A stretch of DNA of 64,000 nucleotides from Bagarius yarrelli. Taxonomy: Eukaryota > Chordata > Actinopteri > Siluriformes > Sisoridae. The position numbers and the translations under genes were made by a program. Shown here one piece after another: positions 60,400-64,000 of this stretch (position 1 is the stretch's first letter; each line of letters begins with the position of its first letter). The notes beneath the pieces were generated by a model that was not told the origin of the DNA, ran no database searches, and was given only the letters and a program-made list of their open reading frames with translations. The stretch is from positions 1,982,310 through 2,046,309 of the forward strand of contig VCAZ01000044.1 of the NCBI GenBank assembly GCA_005784505.1, written 5' to 3'.

Positions 60400-61282
60400 A
60401 AACTTCACCTCGGGTAAGAGGCTTGTCTGTTATAGACTAGACTTTATAGCAGATGTCATTGAGCTTTCTCTTGAGCTGGAGTTACTTACAGAACTCGGCA
60501 GAGATGAAGTTGCCAGCTGACCCAGAATCGAGGAGGGCGCATGCTCAAACACAAAGAAGAGGGGAAGTGATTTGCACAGTAGTTGTTAGAGGTTTCATAT
60601 TCATTGTTGATAAAACAACCAGACTCACCATAGGTCGGAAGGGTCGGGAAGGACATGTTCTCTTCACATTTCCATCTTTTTCACAATACAAGCAAGGTCC
60701 CTGGGTCAGCTGGTGATGACTTTCTACCTTTCAAAGCCTTGTGTTGTCCACCTGCATAAGCTCTGAATTTGGTTGTGAAGGAGGGACTTTCTCAGGTATG
60801 CTGCAACTGGCACTGTCGGTCTGCATGGTAGCGGGATTTCGATCGAGAGCTCTCCATAGCGCTGGGTAATCCTTTGTCTTTTGTAGTTCTTGTCTTCTGT
60901 AACGCAAAGTAGAATCGAGGGAGTGGTGTTAGAATCAAACAGACCAGTTTATTAACACAAGAAGTGGATAATAGAGCCCAAACATAGGATTTAAAAAGGA
61001 TTTCCAAGAACACTTGAAACACCAGTGTCATTGGAAAGCCCCTGGGAAACCCTGGAAGTCTTAGAGTCTTTAACTCTTTTAGTATGTGGGAGTCTTTAAC
61101 TTTGTGGAAGTCTGGAGAGACCTTGACAATAAAGCGACATGGGAGTGAGACCTGCTTCCATCGATTTAGATCAGATGTGGAACCCAAATGAGGGAGCTGC
61201 CTAAATAGGTGAATGAAGGTGATTTGGGCAATTAACATCAGGTATGTGTGATCAGTAAGCGTGAGTCTGGCATGACTGTGAC
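60400..61282 (-). mobile_element. Ty3/gypsy-like remnant: LTR-like end plus gag/protease fragment
   Basis: On the - strand a segment starting TGTCACAGTCATGCCAGACT at about 61282 looks like an LTR start. Downstream at about 60690-60500 a broken frame reads CEKDGNVKRTCPSRP, a zinc-knuckle-like motif with His replaced by Asn. ALLDSGSAGNFIS follows, the aspartic protease active-site region. Stops interrupt it and the rest of pol is absent. The class is recognised by motif order; the LTR assignment is weaker. Confidence 0.55.
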
Positions 61283-61344
61283 AATGGGTGTGATCACAAA
61301 CCTTTAAACATTACTTTCTTGTTAAAGTACAAGTCCAACATTTA

Positions 61345-62953
61345 CAGTCTTATGCAAAAGTTTAGGCACCCCTTGATAAATAACAGATTTTGGTGATTTT
61401 CTAATTGAAAAGATGTTAACACAATCTCACTTGGAAATGGAAAAAATGCACAATATTTTCAGCAAACATTGATGCATAGTTACTTTTTATGCCATAAATT
61501 GAACAAAAATAAAAAATAAAAACATTTTTATGGCACTGTGCAAAAGTTTGGGCACCCTACATAATCAGTACTTAGTAACACCTCCTCTGGCAGATATCAC
61601 AGCTTGCAAACGCTTTTTATAGCCAGCTAAAAGTCTTTCAATTCTTGTACTTGGGATTTTCGCGCATTCTTCCTTGCAAAAGGCTTCTAGTTTTGTAATA
61701 TTCTTTAGTCGTCTTGCATGCACAGCTCTTTTAAGATCTACCCACAAATTTTCAATGATGTTTGAGTCAGGGGACTGTGATGGCCATTCCAAAACCTTCA
61801 GCTTGCATCTCTTGAGGTATTCCATAGTGGATTTCGAGGTATGTTTAGGATCATTGTCCTGTTGTAGAAGCCATCCTCTTTTCAGCTTCAGCTTTTTTAC
61901 AGATGGTGTGATGTTTGCTCCAGAATTTGCTGGTATTTAGTGGAATCCATTTCTCCCTCCACCCATGCAATGTTTCCTGTGCCACTGGCTGCAACACAAC
62001 CCCAAAGCATGATTGATCCACCCCCATGCTTAATAGTTGACAAGGTGTTCTTTTCATGAAATGCTGCTCCTTTTTTCTCCAAACATGCCTTTGCTGAGTT
62101 TTTGCCAAAGAGTTCTATTTTAACTTCATCAGTCCACAGCACTTGTTTTCAAAACGCATCCGGCTTCTGTAGATGTTCTGTTGCATACTTCTGATGTTGG
62201 ATTTTATGATGGGGACACAGGTAAGGTTTCCTTCTGCTGACTCTTCCATGAAGGTCTTGTCTGTGCAAGCATCGCTGCACAGTGGAACGGTGCACCACCA
62301 CTCCTGAGTCTGCTAAATCTTCCTGCAGGTTTTTTGCAGTCAAATAGGGGGTTTGATTTGTCTTTCTGACCAGCATACGAGCAGTTCTCTCCGAGAGTTT
62401 TCTTGGTCTTCCAGATCTCATCTTGTCCTCCACAGTTCCCCTGAACTGCCATCTCTTAATTACATTTCTCACTGTGGAAACTGCAGGCTGACAACGCTTT
62501 GCTATCTTCTTGTAGCCTTCTCCTGCATTGTGGGCATCAATAACTTTCATTTTCAGAGTCTTACACAGCTGCTTAGAGGAACCCATGGTTGTTGAGTGTC
62601 CGTTAGTGTGTGCACAAGGTTTGAAGAGTCAAAGTATTTGTAAAGCTTTGAAATTGGCATTTACTAATGACAGCTGTTGCCATGCATCAGATCTAACGAG
62701 CTAATTAGGGTCCGAAACCTTTTAAAAAATAATCTGAGACTCTGGAACCCAAACTTTTGCACAGCACCATAAAAAAAATTATTTTTTATTTTTGTTCCAT
62801 TTATGGCATAAAAAGTAACTATGCATCAATGTTTGCTGAAAATATTGTGCATTTTTTCCATTTCCAAGAGAGACTGTGTTAACATATTTTCAATTAGAAA
62901 ATCACCAAAATCTGTTATTTATCAAGGGGTGCCTAAACTTTTGCATAAGACTG
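61345..62953 (-). mobile_element. Nearly full-length Tc1-like transposon (1.6 kb)
   Basis: TA dinucleotides flank CAGTCTTATGCAAAAGTTTA and its complement. The inverted repeats extend about 210 bp and contain an inner repeat of the AAAAGTTTGGGCACC type, an IR/DR layout. The - strand transposase starts at 62586 (MGSSKQLCKTLKMKVIDAHN) with paired HTH motifs, then LWTDEVKIELFG, a DND segment and NIIENLW giving the DDE triad, and ends at 61565. It is broken by an in-frame TGA (62149-62151), where the family usually has Trp, and by a one-base deletion near 61925. Confidence 0.93.
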
Positions 62954-62955
62954 TA

Positions 62956-64000
62956 TAGCAATTACAGCCATCTCTAATGCAGATACAATTGATATCATGC
63001 TAATAAGTTGATCTCTAAACCAGTAAAATAAACAGCATTGTATACACATAAATATTGTAACTCTGATTGTGATTATTATAACATACAAAAGATGTTTAAA
63101 TCAAAATGTGACAAAAGTGATTTTTCTTTTTAACATAAAAAACGATAAAATAAGAAATATTTTAGTAAAGTAAAAGTTATTAAAATGATACATAAAGATC
63201 ATTTACATATAGTAGAGCAGAAACTTTATCAGTCATATTGTTCCTGTTCAATAAACAAATATACTAACAGAAATAGTAACTGTATCTAAAGAAAATAAAA
63301 AGCCTCATTAACAAGGAACAGTGTTATATTAATACTCATCTTAATTTTACAAGCCTGCCAATGTCCTCCAATTAGCCTGCACATTAGTGTTGCATTTCAA
63401 AGGATGTCCCACTGTGTTTGCATATGGTCAGAAAAAAGGGCTGGTTAATTAAAAAAAATTATATGTGTGTATATGTGAGAGCAAGCCATGGGTACCAAGG
63501 GAAGTGCTTGGTAAATATGAATGTAAGAGGCATCAAAAGAGCATTATGGGTTTTTACTCAATAGAGGATATATTGGATTATGGCTGTTAGGCCAAACCAG
63601 GTTTGCTTAAAATTGCATTATCAAGAAGGTTTTGAGAGCATTTGAGAGCTAGGGTTAGGCTTTAGCTATAAAGAAACACAGCACTTCATGCAGACAGCAT
63701 GAAAAAAATCATATTGCATATAATGTTGCTTTACATATTTGCAATAAACAGAACGAATGGGTTACATCTGCCTTCTTATTTTGTATATGAATGTTTTGCC
63801 AAAGACAAAATATATTTTATATTCTCTTTTAAAAAAATGTATACAGTTGCCTACTGTAAATTTGACTTTGCTTTGATAAAATACTGTAATATTTTACCAG
63901 AGTAAAATGACACTGTATCCAATTCATTAAAGAAACATCCCAGTTTAAAATATAACATCCAAGGGCATTGCTTGCAGGTTCACTTCCTGGTCCCTGTAGG
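62956..64000. other. Right-edge stretch, nothing assigned
   Basis: AT-rich, with a short open frame at 63699-63905 that has no recognisable protein signature. It lies upstream of the MDFIC2-like gene on the side expected to face FOXP1. Confidence 0.35.

Noticed and set aside
1..64000. CRISPR arrays, operons, rRNA or tRNA genes
   Set aside because: The tandem repeats are simple microsatellites without unique spacers. The tRNA-like sequences are SINE heads with long tails, not true tRNA genes. The genome is clearly eukaryotic.

Overview
The window is vertebrate nuclear DNA, and the gene content and repeats point to a ray-finned fish. The base composition is AT-rich, exons are short with GT-AG introns, and there are many microsatellites. 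The mobile-element fauna is typical of teleosts: Tc1-like, hAT, DIRS-like, RTE and other non-LTR elements, Ty3/gypsy and tRNA-derived SINEs. An otophysan such as a catfish is my best guess from the repeat families, but this is an inference and not proven.

Two protein-coding genes can be modelled with confidence. The first is the melanocyte-type MITF gene (mitfa-like) on the + strand. It has nine coding exons between 25369 and 28904, with continuous reading phase and a predicted product of 411 residues. A candidate M-type promoter with a perfect CRE and a TATA box lies just upstream. The second is an MDFIC2-like gene (MyoD family inhibitor domain-containing 2) on the - strand. It has three coding exons between 56468 and 52035 (172 residues), a probable 5' non-coding exon and a polyadenylation signal. 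The two genes converge on each other, matching the MITF-MDFIC2-FOXP1 order I know from mammals.

Region by region: 0-4 kb may hold the 3' end and start of an unidentified minus-strand transcription unit (weak). 4-25 kb is non-coding, with SINEs, RTE and DIRS fragments, a strong hairpin, microsatellites and a hAT-type element with a perfect 8-bp target duplication. 25-29 kb is mitfa. 29.8-35.4 kb is a cluster of retroelement remains (DIRS-like, SINEs, non-LTR LINE). 35-50 kb is a gene-free stretch with several higher-complexity blocks that look like conserved non-coding sequence, plausibly regulatory for mitfa or the neighbouring FOXP1 locus. 50.8-56.9 kb holds the MDFIC2-like gene, with Tc1-like relics in and beside it. 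57.4-63 kb holds a 1.2-kb deleted Tc1-like element, a Ty3/gypsy fragment and a nearly full-length 1.6-kb Tc1-like element with long inverted repeats.

I found no CRISPR array, operon or other prokaryotic system, and no clear candidate for an entirely new system. The items most worth checking are the cysteine-poor MDFIC2-like C-terminus, the mitfa promoter, the CNE-like blocks, the hairpin at 6348-6423 and the possible small minus-strand gene at the left edge.
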